Assembly: GCF_964340395.1 (NCBI RefSeq)
Contig: NC_135550.1
Span: forward strand, 496,001 to 560,000
Origin: Glandiceps talaboti
Lineage: Eukaryota; Hemichordata; Enteropneusta; Spengelidae
Reading direction: 5' to 3'
Length of the DNA: 64,000 bases
Below are positions 19,161 through 32,422 of the stretch, in pieces. The notes beneath the pieces were generated by a model. That model saw only the letters and a list, made by a program, of their open reading frames with translations, was not told where the DNA came from and did not search any database. The first letter of the stretch is position 1; each line of letters opens with the position of its first letter. The position numbers were made by a program, and so were the translations under genes.

Positions 19161-19380
19161 CTTAATGCAATTTTTTATTACAAATTTCGGCAATTTTATT
19201 ACATCTTTTTTCTGAATTTATTACAAATATCGGCAATTCTTATTACATTTGTCGTTCATAGAAATTATTACAAATTTCGTCAATTATTACAAATGTCGAT
19301 TTTATTACATGAAAAACGTGATTTTTATTACAAATATCGGCGTTATTACAAATTTCGGCAGTTATTACAAATGTCGGTTG
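19161..19380. repeat. TTATTACAAATGTCGG repeat cluster 2
   Basis: About eight more units of the same family as 18,244-18,380 in the same orientation, with variants TTTCGG and TATCGG. It directly abuts the Penelope-like fragment. Confidence 0.55.
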
Positions 19381-19712
19381 TACAGGTCTCGTCGATTTTT
19401 GGTGTAGTGAAAACCTCAGAGTAACATCAGCAGTTGGGTAGATCTTATCATATGTGTCTGCCTCTACGTGGCCTGCTTTTTTGATTGTCCTCAAATTTCT
19501 CTGTATTCCTCTTCAATGTCTTAGTAGGATTGTCTATACCTTTAAATGTATCTTCATCTGCTAGTAATGTGTCGGTGTCGCATTATGAAATATATTCTGC
19601 TCCGTCTATGCCAACCACTGCCTTCCCCTTGTTGGCTGGAAGTATAATGAGGTCTTTATTTTTACTGAGATGTTTGAGTGTAGATCTCTCTGCTTGACTG
19701 ATGTTAGATTTA
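19381..19712 (-). pseudogene. Penelope-like reverse-transcriptase fragment
   Basis: On the minus strand one frame reads SKSNISQAERSTLKHLSK, then LIILPANKGKAVVGID, and after one in-frame stop DTDTLLADEDTFKGI. After a frame change it shows YDKIYPTADVTLRF. The LPANKGKAVV box and the YxxxxPTA box are those preceding the RT domain in Penelope-like elements. Only this N-terminal part remains, ending at the repeat cluster. It is a dead fragment. Confidence 0.6.
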
Positions 19713-20472
19713 GGAGCCTTAGCATTCTGTAAAATACTGACGATCTCATTTTATTTTACACCACCTTAGGCTTGAGGTCATGACCTTTTTTGTAGGTCAC
19801 TGCCTCATTCCCAGATGAAAATGGCTGTTCGTCATCGAAATATTGGAACACTCTGATCACAACTGTTTGTGGAAGGGTTTGTAAAATACAACATTAGAAG
19901 CCAATAATTTTATATCAGAAATTTTGATGTATCTGTTCATTTCATCAAATTTACTGATACACAACATTTTTACACTTGCCTAGTAATTTGTTGGTAACTC
20001 TAGAAGGTATGAATTCCTCAAACCCTTACAGTGAAACATACAAATAGTAGAGTAGTATGACATGATCGAATAGGAACACCTTTATTTTCTGCTAAATAAA
20101 CGCCTACTTTCTTGAGTTTTTATAATTCCATCTACCCCCAAGTTAACTTGACCTACTTTATTATCCATAAACTGTAATATTAAGCCCCAGCACAATGAAA
20201 TGAGCAACGATGAATGTCAAAACACTGTATGATATCAAGAAAACTTATATATTGGCCAATAAAGAGAATTTGAACTACACGTACAAGGAATACGTCAACT
20301 TTTGTTGGCGTATACTACATTGTAATCAGTCTCCGGCAATCATTCACTACTCAAAATCGATTGTACAAATTACAAAAAATAACAAAGTCAAAATAAAGGA
20401 GAAAAGAGAATAACATTAGGTTTTCAAAGAAACTTATCATATTCATCATTCTCTGGTATTAAATTAGTAAAC
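19713..20472. other. Non-coding DNA downstream of the folate gene
   Basis: No coding or repeat signal that I can support. Confidence 0.4.
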
Positions 20473-20478
20473 TTTATT
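20473..20478 (-). promoter_or_regulatory. Candidate poly(A) signal of the folate gene
   Basis: AATAAA on the minus strand, 190 bases past the stop codon. The distance suits a 3' UTR. Not verified. Confidence 0.4.
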
Positions 20479-20667
20479 TCATTGAAAAACAAAAAAACCC
20501 AAAATATTGGAAACCTGCACCTTCTCTCCAGTGTATAAACAATCATCTTACAACATATCTAGTCAACAATTTTGTTTGATAAGTTCATAAAACTGAATTT
20601 TGAACTATTTGAAGGAGATGTCCAACTGGTGTTACTCTACATGTACCAAATCTGAGTGTGTCTAACT

Positions 20668-20850
<183 letters not shown>

Positions 20851-21103
20851 TCACCTCTGACAGACAGACGGACACACATGCACACAGATACTTACTCATA
20901 AACACACACATACATATACACATTCTTTCGTATTAACTGATAATTTCTATCAATGCATTATGTAGATTCATCAATTCTTTCAAAACACCATATGAGTGCA
21001 TGGCAGAAACCTTACTAAGTTTGAAGTTATGCTGTTTATCTAAAATTCAAGATGGCATGCAAATATACACCTGGTCACATAATTCAGATTCAGTATTACT
21101 TAC

Positions 21104-21364
21104 ATTTCCAACCAATGGAAACACAAATCCTGCACCAACACTGGCACGGACATCTCTGATTGGTAGTGTGAACCCAGTGGGGGCACCCTTCCTGTCAGGT
21201 TGATGGGTTAGTGACAGGTGTGTTTTAGCCATACAAATTGGCAAATCATTGAATCCTTGAGATTTGTATCGGTCTACTTTTTTCTGAGCTTCTTCTGAAA
21301 GTTCAATGCCATCGGCACCATAGATCTTCTTGGCAATGATGTTTATTTTCTCCTCAATAGGTAG
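21104..21364 (-). CDS. MTHFD1: MTHFD1 exon 10
   Basis: 87 codons, phase 0 at both ends, with [37 protein letters not shown] and [12 protein letters not shown]. The donor is GTAAGT. Confidence 0.93.
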
Positions 21365-22414
21365 CTGCAAACATAATTTGTAAATACATTTAGTTTTGAA
21401 AACAACAATATTGTACACTGCAATATCTGTTTCAATGTTCACTGAAATTTGTAGTACATGTACATACAACGATGTGTAACTGTAAACATATTCCACGTGG
21501 GTGGACTCACATCAACATACGTAGCTTCAATTCTTCCGTATGACGGTATACGGTATGTCATAATTCAATCTGCTATTTACATCACAGAAACATCAGTATT
21601 CTTTCTAGGAATGTAACATTGCTAAAAATGTATATTTCCCTTCATAAGATGACTGTATACGGCGCATTCCAACCTCCAAGTGTGATCGCTACGCTAGTCT
21701 TTTTACAAGTCGCCATGTTGTGAAATAATTAATGTAATTAGGTCACTACGTGATATATGACCAATAGGATCGCAGCTTACAAAAAAGTGAGCAATTTCAC
21801 CCAATCACGTTGGGTATATGATAGTGGCAGAGCTATTCACTGACCATGAATTGAAAGTTGTCAACACTTACATGTATTACGTCTTTACCGACATGGGACT
21901 GAGTACATCATACTACATGTACAATATCATGTGTCACTATCCAATATACATTAAAAACAGCTGTGCTTGTCACAGAGGAGAAGCCATTACCAATTCCTGC
22001 ATTACCTAATGTAAATTCTAATTTTCTTATCTTCCGACAATGTCTGGTACTTTTTACTTGGAAAATCGTTTTTATAGCATGCTCCGGACTGAGAGACACT
22101 GAACGATCGTGAGTTATGTGCTTGTTTGTTGTTCCAAAACGGGACTTTATGACCACAGGTCGTTTTGGTTCAGGGCCGTTTTGACTATGGGCCGTTTTGA
22201 CTACATGATTTCCAAAACGGGCCGTTTTGACCACCGGGTGTTCCAAAAACGGGCCATTTTGACCACGGGCCGTTATGGTCACGGGCCGTTATGACTGGCT
22301 ACCTTTTGAATTCTACAAAACTTTCTACTGAAACAGTAAGTATTTAGTTCATGGTATCCTGCACTCCATACTTCATTTGTATTGTTCTCCTTTTAGCTGG
22401 ACTTCCATGCTTAC

Positions 22415-22592
22415 CTTGACATCATACAGAAATTTAAAATTACTAGGTTGTTGGCATGCTTTCTTGACAGCTTCACCCAAATCCTTGGCCCCCTGACCAC
22501 CATGTGCCCAATGACTGCAGACCACAGCATCATATGCACCATTCTCTCTTGCAAGCTTCTGTACCAATTCTAGCTCTGGGCCAGTATCAGTT
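22415..22592 (-). CDS. MTHFD1: MTHFD1 exon 9
   Basis: 178 bases. The first base completes a Val codon split with exon 8. It contains TDTGPELELVQKLARENGAY and CSHWAHGGQGAKDL. The donor is GTAAGC. Confidence 0.93.
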
Positions 22593-22782
22593 CTGTGGGA
22601 AAACAAAAGTACTGTTTTTAAAAAATACAAAAGTCTACCTGGCAAAGACATAATATCCATTCAAACTCTACAAACAGAAAATGTGTTAATCTGTTCTCAA
22701 TACAAGTGGCTGAAAAGGCAAAAAAGTCTATACTTTTTAACACAACTGAACTAAGGTTCAGCAGTGCTAAAGGCATGGTGAA

Positions 22783-22783
<1 letters not shown>

Positions 22784-22824
<41 letters not shown>
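22784..22824. repeat. (GT)n microsatellite in family A copy 1
   Basis: About 20 GT units at the spot where other family A copies have CA or GA runs. Confidence 0.85.
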
Positions 22825-22828
<4 letters not shown>

Positions 22829-23544
22829 AAACCACTTAAAGTCAAAAATCACCAGACTGATTGTCTCGGTATTTTGGTGGGGATATTACTTAGGGTGTGT
22901 AGATGGGAAATTGGTCAAAGAAAAATGATCGCATCAGAGATGTGCACTTTGGGTCAAAAAATAGTGCCAATGGCATTGTAGGACAACTGCATTTAGCTGT
23001 TGCTATGGACATGGTCTTGTTGCTAGGGATATTTGCATACATTTTGGAATCTTTAGTAACTTGCCAACCATTCCCACATCATCTTTGCAATATAAAGTGT
23101 ATCTTTTTGATCAAAAAACTATAATTCCAAAACTACTGAGCAGATTTGACTGAAATTTAGTGGGAGTGTCTTTAGGGATGTCTAGTTTAAGAATTCATGA
23201 CTTGATGATCCCATCAGTGATATGCAAATTAGGTCTAAAATGTGTCCATTTGGTCGAAAATCAGTAATGCAAAACTACAGAGCAGATTGGGATGAAATTC
23301 AATGGGATGCCTATAGGGATGTGTGCATGAAGATGTAGTCACAATATGATCATCAGCAATATGCTAATTAGGTCTAACAATCATGTATCTTGAAAATTAC
23401 ATGGTGAATGGGGCTGAAACTTTGTAGGGATGTTTCTGGAGGTGTTATCAGCAATTTTTTTTCAAAACATTTTGACACAACTGGCCCTAGCAACCATGGT
23501 CATGCCCTTAGCAACAGTGAAGTGATAATGCATATTACAAGGAT

Positions 23545-24650
23545 AACAAGTCATTGAGAATGACATAGTCCCCACTATGATTGGGTTTTACGGAATTATC
23601 ACTTCTCTGATCACGCAACAACACTTGTGAACCTAAATCAAACAGACTTAGATATGTTGTGTCTGCTTGTTGGACATGGAACATGCCTACAACAATAAAG
23701 GATTGGTCGGGTATGGGGGATCATATCACGATGAAAATGGATATGCACATGTATGTCATAGAACACTGTCCTAATACCAACTTTGAATGAGATCTGTTTA
23801 AGCATGTCTGAGTTATGGCTTTGGACATGGAAAATTCACAAACAAAATGGCTGTCAGGCAGCCATATTGGATTGTATCACGACGAAAATGGATATGCACA
23901 TGTATGTCATAGAACACTGTCCGAATACCAACTTTGAATGAGATATGTTCAAGCATGTCTGAGTTATGGCTTTGGACATAGAAAAATCGCAAACAAAATG
24001 GCTGCCAGGTGGCCATATTGGATCGGATCACAACAACAATGAATATGCACATGTATGTCATAGAACACTGTCCTAATGCCAACTTTGAATGAGATCTGTT
24101 CAAGCATGTCTGAGTTATGGCTTTGAACATGGAAAATTCACAAACAAAATGGCTGCCAGGAAGCCATATTGGATCGTATCACAATGAAAATAGATATGCA
24201 CATGTATGTCATAGAACACTGTCCTAATACCAACTTTGAATGAGATCTGTTCAAGCATGTCTGAGTTATGGCTTTGGACATGGGAATTCACAAACAAAAT
24301 GGCTGCTAGGTGGCCATATTGGATCGTATCATGACAACAATGAATGTGCACATTTATGCCATAGAACACTGTCCTAATACCAACTTTGAATGAGATCTGT
24401 TCAAGCATGTCTGAGTTATGGCCTTAGACAGGGAAAATTTGCAAACAAAATGGCTGCTAGGCGGCCATATTGGATCGTATCATGAAACACATTGACGTGC
24501 ATATGTATGTTATTGTATGTTGCCCCTGTACCAAGTTTGAAAAAAATCAGTCCAGGCATCTCCAAGAAACAGCTGCAGACGGACGGACGCACGGACAGAC
24601 GGAACCCAATCCATAAGTCCCCGTCCCGGACTTCGTCCGGCGGGGTTTAA
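23545..24650 (+). mobile_element. Family B element, copy 1
   Basis: A leader (ACAAGTCATTGAG, then TAGTCCCCAC), about five tandem units of roughly 155 bases and a tail with GGACGGACG and CCCGGACTTCGTCCGGCGGGG. The matching CCCCGC/GCGGGG ends suggest a non-autonomous DNA transposon. The minus frames across it are repeat artefacts. Confidence 0.6.
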
Positions 24651-24919
24651 CAACAGAGACAGGTAGGTAAGTGAATAAAGAATAAAAAAATGTATGTTAA
24701 TATGCCTAGCAACAAGACCATGCACACAGCAACATCCAAATGATGGTTTATATTGCAAAGATGAAAACTGGGAAGGGTAGGCAAGTGAATTAAGATTCAG
24801 AAAATGTATGCAATATGCCTAGCAACAAGACCATGCCCATAACAACAACCAAATACAGTTGTGCTACAACACCATTGGGGCTATTTTTACCCAATTGAGA
24901 TCACCATAATTATTAGCCG

Positions 24920-25012
24920 GGGGGCTATAGGAATGACCCATGTCAATCCATCCATCCATGGACAGCCATATCCCTGATACCCATGGGTCAATTTCAAATG
25001 GCAATCACTATT
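24920..25012 (-). repeat. Family C repeat, copy 1
   Basis: Inverted relative of 60,687-60,775. Both share GGATATGGCTGTCCATGG-like text followed by a GGAT run and CATGGGTCATTCC. Confidence 0.55.
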
Positions 25013-25149
25013 AATAATAGTGTACGTATGAATGTCATTTGATTTGTGACATTTGACCTTTATACTACTATTTTTGGTCTTAATATCAAAATTTTCAATC
25101 AAAATCTATAATATGCTTTGAAAATGTTCACCCATTTGTGTTTTGTTAC

Positions 25150-25275
25150 ATAATGTATACAATACAGTACAGTACACCAGTGTCATAACATAACTTTATA
25201 TACAATACAGTACAGTACACCAGTGTCATAACATAAATTATACAATACAGTACAGTACACCAGTGTTATAACATA
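25150..25275. repeat. 40-bp minisatellite, left part
   Basis: Three units of about 40 bases built from ATACAATACAGTACAGTAC and ACCAGTGTCATAACATAA. The array continues at 26,390 after a family B insertion. Confidence 0.8.
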
Positions 25276-26389
25276 AACAAGTCATTGAGAATGACATACT
25301 CCCCGCTATGATTGGATTTTAAGGAATTATCACTACTCTGATCACGCAACAACACTTGTGACCCTAAATCAAACAGACTTAGATATGTTGTGTCTGCTTG
25401 TTGGACATGGAACATGCCTACAACAATAAAGGATGGGTCGGGTATGGGGGATCATACCACGACAAAAATGGATATGCACATGTATGTCATAGAACACTGT
25501 CCTAATACCAACTTTGAATGAGATATGTTCAAGCATGTCTGAGTTATGGCTTTGGACATAGAAAAATCGCAAACAAAATGGCTGCCAGGTGGCCATATTG
25601 GATCGTAGATTGGATTTTAAGGAATTATCACTACTCTGATCACGCAACAACACTTGTGACCCTAAATCAAACAGACTTAGATATGTTCTGTCTGCTTGTT
25701 GGACATGGAACAAGCCTACAACAATAAAGGATGGGTCAAGTATGGGGGATCATACCACGACGAAAATGGATATGCACATGTATGTCATAGAACACTGTCC
25801 TAATACCAACTTTGAATGAGATATGTTCAAGCATGTCTGAGTTATGGCTTTGGACATAGAAAAATCGCAAACAAAATGGCTGCCAGGTGGCCATATTGGA
25901 TCGTATCACAACAACAATGAATATGCACATGTACGTCATAGAACACTGTCCTAATACCAACTTTGAATGAGATATGTTCAAGCATGTCTGAGTTATGGCT
26001 TTGGACATAGAAAAATCGCAAACAAAATGGCTGCCAGGCGCCCATATTGGATCGTATCACAACAACAATGAATATACACATGTACGTCATAGAACACTGT
26101 CCTAATACCAACTTTGAATGAGATCTGTTCAAGCATGTCTGAGTTATGGCTTTGGACATGGAAAATTCGCAAACAAAATGGCTGCTAGGCGGCCATATTG
26201 GATCGTATCATAAAGCAAATTGATGTGCATATGTATGCCATTGTATGTTGCCCCTGTACCAAGTTTGAAAGAAATCGGTCCAGGCATCTCCAAGAAACAG
26301 GTGCAGACGGACGGACGGATGGACGGACGCACGGACAGACGGAACCCAATCCATAAGTCCCCGTCCCGGACTTCGTCCGGCGGGGACTA
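25276..26389 (+). mobile_element. Family B element, copy 2, inserted in the minisatellite
   Basis: The same leader and tail as copy 1. The leader is partly repeated at about 25,610, and four to five ~155-bp units follow. Minisatellite sequence stops and resumes exactly at its ends, which defines the element borders. Confidence 0.65.
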
Positions 26390-27115
26390 ATTATACAATA
26401 CAGCACAGTACACAAGTGTCATAACATAAATTATACAATACAGTACAGTACACCAGTGTCATAACATAAATTATATAATACAGTACACCACAGTGTCATA
26501 ACATAAATTATACAACACAGCACAGTACACCACAGTGTCCTTACATAAATAATACAATACAGTACAGTACACTGCCGTGTCATAACATAAATAATACAAT
26601 ACAGTACAGTACACTGCCGTGTCATAACATAAATTATACAATACAGTACAGTACACCAGTGTCATAACATAAATTATACAATACAGTACAGTACACCAGT
26701 GACATAACATAACTTATACAATACAGTACAGTACACCAGTGTCATAACATAACTTATACAATACAGTACAGTACACCAGTGTCATAACATAAATTATACA
26801 ATACAGTACAGTACACCAGTGTCCTTACATAAATAATACAATACAGCACAGTACACCACAGTGTCATAACATAAATTATACAATACAGCACAGTACACCA
26901 CAGTGTCATAACATAAATTATACAATACAGCACAGTACACCACAGTGTCATAACATAAATTATACAATACAGTACACCACAGTGTCATAACATAAATTAT
27001 ACAATACAGTACAGTACACCACAGTGTCATAACATAAATAATACAATACAGTACACCACAGTGTCATAACATAAATTATACAATACAGTACACCACTTAC
27101 AGTGTCATAACATAA
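26390..27115. repeat. 40-bp minisatellite, right part
   Basis: About 18 further units with variants (CAGCACAG, ACCACAGTGTC, TGCCGTGTC). It lies in the intron 100 bases from exon 8. Frames read through it are artefacts. Confidence 0.85.
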
Positions 27116-27215
27116 CATCGTATCTAATATGGCATGAAACACAGTAAATATCACAATGGACAAATGTATATGACTGCAAAGGTTTTTTCAGTGTACTTTG
27201 GAAATACAATCTTAC

Positions 27216-27358
27216 ACAAAGCTATTGATAGCAACAACTACTGGTACTCCAAAGAATCTTGCATTTTCAATTTGTTTCCTCAAGTTACTGAATCCTTTCT
27301 CCACCAATTCCAAGTTTTCTTCAGTGTATTCCTTTGCAAGAGGTTGTCCAGCAGTCAC
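27216..27358 (-). CDS. MTHFD1: MTHFD1 exon 8
   Basis: 143 bases: [20 protein letters not shown], then [16 protein letters not shown]. The donor is GTAAGA, with a split codon to exon 9. Confidence 0.93.
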
Positions 27359-27652
27359 CTGTAAACAAACAGAGAATGAAAATGAACAAATAATACCCAA
27401 CTTCTTCTGATTTTGTCATATCATTTCATTACAATATTGATCCAGAAAATACTTGTGACCAAAGGGTTTTGTCACTACTCATCTTGCGACTCATAGTGAC
27501 AAGGCCCCATAGGTTATTTGTATTTTCCTTGGCTGAACCAACAAAAAAAAATAGTGGGGAATAACTGTAGTTCATCCCTGATGAGGTTGATGAGACATCA
27601 GCAGAGATTTGGGATACCCTTCCAAACTTGTTTCTTTCCTTGTCATACTTAC

Positions 27653-27792
27653 TGTTGGACCACCACCATGCATCTTCAAAGCTCTAATAGTAGCAACTAA
27701 GACAACAGCATTGGGGATTAATTCAGAGTATCTACACTTGATGTTGAAGAACTTCTCCATACCAATATCAGCTCCAAAACCAGCCTCAGTTA
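27653..27792 (-). CDS. MTHFD1: MTHFD1 exon 7
   Basis: 140 bases: [20 protein letters not shown] and the FTHFS signature [12 protein letters not shown]. The donor is GTAAGT. Confidence 0.94.
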
Positions 27793-28274
27793 CTGCAAGT
27801 AACATATCAATTTAGAAGTATGACAAGGTATGCATTAGTCTGTCAACAGTCATCTAGACTTTTTTGTAATTTATCTTAAATACTCTTGTTGCCACTGAAA
27901 TTAATAAACACGGTGTGCACAGGACATTCCATGAAGTGTAGACAACTGTTCTAACTCACCGTATTTTCATTTCTATGAATTATCCATGAGTGCCCTACTT
28001 TATTGCATAACAGAAACAAATGTAGCATTTTGCGTGACTACACGTACAAGATGCAGACCATGTCAACAGGCAGGTGTAAGGTCATTTATAAAACATGCAT
28101 TACATTGTTCATTGACATAACTCAAGTATACACAGTTTTTAACTATGTTCAGTTCACTTCAGAGATAACGTTAGATCTATCTGTGGACAGTAAAAAGTCA
28201 CATGTACGATTGTGCGTCAACAGCTGTTAGGCTGTCCAACATGATTATGTAAATGTTATGTTAATAATGAATCG

Positions 28275-28400
28275 AATGTCTTTAAAGTGTATGTAAATAG
28301 GTTTCCAAAGTTTCCGACTTTTTACCTTGAAATGACGTAGTTTTTATAGGTGATTAAAGATTTGTGTCACATTTTTGACAAAAGTACGATATTAATTACG
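28275..28400. repeat. Inverted repeat arm, pair with 33,430-33,565
   Basis: AAAGTGTATGTAAATAGGTT, then TTTCCGACTTTTTACC and AATGACGTAGTTTTTAT match the other arm in reverse complement over about 120 bases. Confidence 0.6.
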
Positions 28401-31068
28401 AAAAATTGAAAAATTCCGGAAATTGCCGAAGTTGTTTAATATGTATTTCATGACGAACTTCAAATATGTCCGATTACATAACAAGTGATAGGAATATAGT
28501 AGTATACAGCCCGATGAACCTCTGGCTCTGTTCTCACTCTCAGTCACATCCAGCTGCTCTCAACCTTGCAAACAATGCATTAAATTTTGCATTTATAAAT
28601 GACTGGTCTTCATTCACTGACAAGGAAACCGAAGTCATACAATAAGGTCATGAATATATCTAAAAGGAAGTGCACTGTACTATAGTACCCTAGTAGCATC
28701 ATGGTATGAGTGTATTTTGTTTTTGTTATTCATCACTGCGGCGATATGGGCCAGTATGAAGACGTTGCTATTGCAATTAAAAATCCCCATTATGTGGTAC
28801 CAGCTCGTAACTTTATACTAGTATGTTCTTTGAAAGTGTAATTTATGTTTCTTATCTGGTGAAATAACTTTCAATTCAACATTAAGACTCGTAATCACAG
28901 CCAACAAAAGAAACGTCATTGTTGCCAGTGTATATATAATATGTAGTACACCAGGACGCAGCATCTTATCATTCATGATAGTTTTTCATGAGTTTGAGAG
29001 TTGTGCAGTACGAAGACATCATTGAAAACGTTTGGAAACTCATCCTCTGTATGTTGAAATGAAGCAAGCTGATTAGAACTCCCAAATCTTTTGAGAGAAA
29101 ATCAGTGTAGACTCAAGTGTTGACGTCCCCCTACCAGGCAACGTTAAGGCATGGTTAAACCAGATTTAAACTGAATGCCTTCCGTAAGGGCAAAGTTTTG
29201 AGATTGTCATTCCTACAGACAATTGTTGGAATACAACAGAACATATGAAATAAGTTATTTTTTGTCATTGATTGCTATTTGCTCATTGCTGTTAGTGATC
29301 TCCTGGCCAACCACAACATGTAATGTGAAACTTTATAAAATGTTCTAGCATAGCACTCACCGTAGAAAGTTTTAAAGGCCGAAAAAAATTGTTTCCGGTC
29401 AGCGCCCATCACTTAAAAGGCAGATGTCCCCTATATAAAGAGTATTATGGGTAATGTCTGCATATGCGGGAAATTCAAACTGCTGTAAGGAGCACTGACT
29501 TTGCCCTCACATCTTCATCCCATTTTGCACTGAAAAAGTTTCACATGACTCTCATATTTCATATATACTGTTTGTACATATATAGTGATGCAACATGAGT
29601 AGAAATAACTGACTTTAACTATTAGTAAGTTTGGTAGCCAATATAGCAGGTTTACCATCAAACTGATGCAAAATTTGTTTCATATTTGTCTAGTAAAAAC
29701 TGTTGGCCCACTTGTCAATTAGGCTTTTAAATTAAGTTACACAAAGCATGATAAGACACTGTGAATGGTGCAAATAAACAACGAGTGAAATGCCAAATAC
29801 CAAATGCAAACAATACAAGCGAACAAAAGGGTCTGTATGCACTCTATTAACCCTAAAATCAAGCTCACATGTGGGAACGGTATGTGAAAATGATATTGTT
29901 ACAGAAATAAAATGACATTACAATGAAACAAAAATGTTTCTCTGTTCCTCAGTTTGATCGATATACGTTCTGAGTTTGATCAATATACGTTCTGGGTTGC
30001 TACACTCCTTAGTAAAATCACAACTTCATTATACAACTTTTTGTGTGCACGCGAAGTGTTTTCTGTCAAGTAGTTGTGTCGTTGACATACCTAGTACCGA
30101 GTAGGCAGTGATGTAGATAATAGTCGGTTTTACCCCGTAGTCATTTGACGACTACGATCAAGAATTCCCATACTTTCAGTTAAATTTTCTGATGACCGGG
30201 AAGCAAGACATTTTTGAAACATTTAGTGCGACATTTGATACTGATAATAAGCAACGTTGATGACGGGTACAGTGATGTAATTCATAAACAAATCTAAAAC
30301 TTTTATTTCTGATCCTCAAATCTCAAGGACAACTGTCTATGTTGTACACATTGATCATACATCACTGCCTAGTCTAGTTCCTATACCTGTCAACTGTTCT
30401 CTACGATCTCTAGCTCTGTGCATGTTGTGGAGATGAATGTAAAGCAAAAAATATTTGTTTCATTCGAATTTGAGAGTTGAGAAATCGTATTAAATTCTTT
30501 CCAGATTTCTCAAAAATCGTTTCCATATGTTTTGGCACTATCCGGCATTAACCCTTGTCATGTAAATGACATCGACTGACATTGTAGTCAAACATACGGA
30601 GACAGAGTGGAGACCAAACTAGAGTCGGTACTCATCCCACCACGACATATGCATTTTTGTGTTTGTTTTGAAATAGCTGGGGTGGTATTCGTACACATAG
30701 GAATATATCAGAGAAGCACATGTTTGTGATTTTATTGACTTTTCTGAGATGAGACATTGGGTTTGGAAATACAAGTTTAATCAATCATGAAACAGCCATA
30801 ACAGATACTTTCAAAGAATTAGAACATGGAAGGAAAATAACGGGAACATCAATGACATTTCTACCAAACTCGAGATTGCATGTAGCTAGCTACCTTGTGT
30901 ACAGAAAAAAAAATTGTCATCTATCTAACGATTTTGGTGTTTTCAAATTTACGTAATGATCGACCAAATGCCAAAGCTTGTGTATGTGTGCAACTGTAAT
31001 CTAGTACCTTGTACAAATGATACGTAAGTAAGTTAGTTCGTACCCAAGAATATCAGTTTACAATTTCA
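28401..31068. other. Intron DNA without recognised features
   Basis: Only a short tandem duplication (29,952-29,973 and 29,974-29,995, GTTTGATC[G/A]ATATACG) stands out. No coding signal. Confidence 0.45.
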
Positions 31069-32422
31069 ACAAGTCATTGAGAATGACATAGTCCCCGCTA
31101 TAATTGGGTTTTAAGGAATTATCACTACTCTGATCATGCAACAACACTTGTGAACCTAAATCAAACAGATTTAAATATGTTGTGTCTGCTTGTTGGACAT
31201 GGAACATGCCTACAACAATAAAGGATGGGTCGGGTATGGGGGATTGCATCACGACGAAAATGGACATGCACATGTATGTTATAGAACACTGTCCTAATAC
31301 CAACTTTGAAAAGTCATTGAGAATAACATAGTCCCCGCTATGATTGGGTTTTAAGGAATTATCACTACTCTGATCATGCAACAACACTTGTGAACCTAAA
31401 TCAAACAGACTTAGATATGTTGTGTCTGCTTGTTGGACATGGAACATGCCTACAACAATAAAGGATTGGTCGGGTATGGGGGATCATATCACAATGAAAA
31501 TGGATATGCACATGTATGTCATAGAACACTGTCCTAATACCAACTTTGAATGTGATCTGTTCAAGCATGTCTGAGTTATGGCTTTGGACATAGAAAAATC
31601 GCAAACAAAATGGCTGCCAGGCAGCCATATTTGATCGTATCACAATGAAAATGGATACGCACATGTATGTCATAGAACACTGTCCTAATACCAACTTTGA
31701 ATGAGATCTGTTCAAGCATGTCTGAGTTATGGCTTTGGACATAGAAAAATCGCAAACAAAATGGCTGCCAGGCGGCCATATTGGATCGTATCACAATGAA
31801 AATGGATATGCACATGTATGCCATAGAACACTGTCCTAATACCAACTTTGGATGTGATCTGTTCAAGCATGTCTGAGTTATGGCTTTGGACATTAAAAAA
31901 TCGCAAACAAAATGGCTGCTAGGCGGCCATATTGGATCGTATTACAACAACAATGAATATGTACATGTATGTCATAGAACACTGTCCTAATACCAACTTT
32001 GAATGAGATCTGTTCAAGCATGTCTGAGTTATGGATTTGGACATGGAAAATTCGCAAACAAAATGGCTGCCACGCAGCCATATTTGATCGTATCACAATG
32101 AAAATGGATATGCACATGTATGTCATAGAACACTGTCCTACTACCAACTTTGAATGAGATCTGTTCAAGCATGTCTGAGTTATGGCTTTAGACAGGGAAA
32201 ATTTGCAAACAAAATGGCTGCTTGGTGGCCATATTGGATTGTATCATGAAACAAATTGACGTGCATATGTATGTCATTGTATGTTCCCCCTGTACCAAGA
32301 TTGTAAAAAATTGGTCCGGGCATCTCCAAGAAACGGCTGTGGACGGACGGACGGACGGACGCATGGACAGATGGAACCCAATCCATAAGTCCCCGTCCCG
32401 GACTTCGTCCGGCGGGGACTAA
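31069..32422 (+). mobile_element. Family B element, copy 3
   Basis: The leader appears twice (31,069 and about 31,311), then about five to six ~155-bp units and the CCCGGACTTCGTCCGGCGGGGACTA tail in two pieces. Same orientation as the other copies. Confidence 0.6.

Larger units (their letters stand above)
22736..24891 (-). repeat. Family A repeat, copy 1 (inverted, with family B nested)
   Basis: It begins TTTTAACACAACTGAACTAAGG (minus-strand 3' end) and finishes at CAGTTGTGCTACAACACC. In between are a GT microsatellite, ~130-bp units with TTTGCATATCA-like text and TTGCTAGGG-type units. A family B copy at 23,545-24,650 splits it. Confidence 0.65.

Noticed and set aside
23813-26332. Repeated minus-strand protein frames with MTYMCIFIVV-like text
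   Set aside because: They are frames across the ~155-bp units of family B and change with each indel; no start or domain.
26431-27163. Cys/Tyr-rich repetitive proteins (CTVLYCIIYVMT)
   Set aside because: They are translations of the 40-bp minisatellite.
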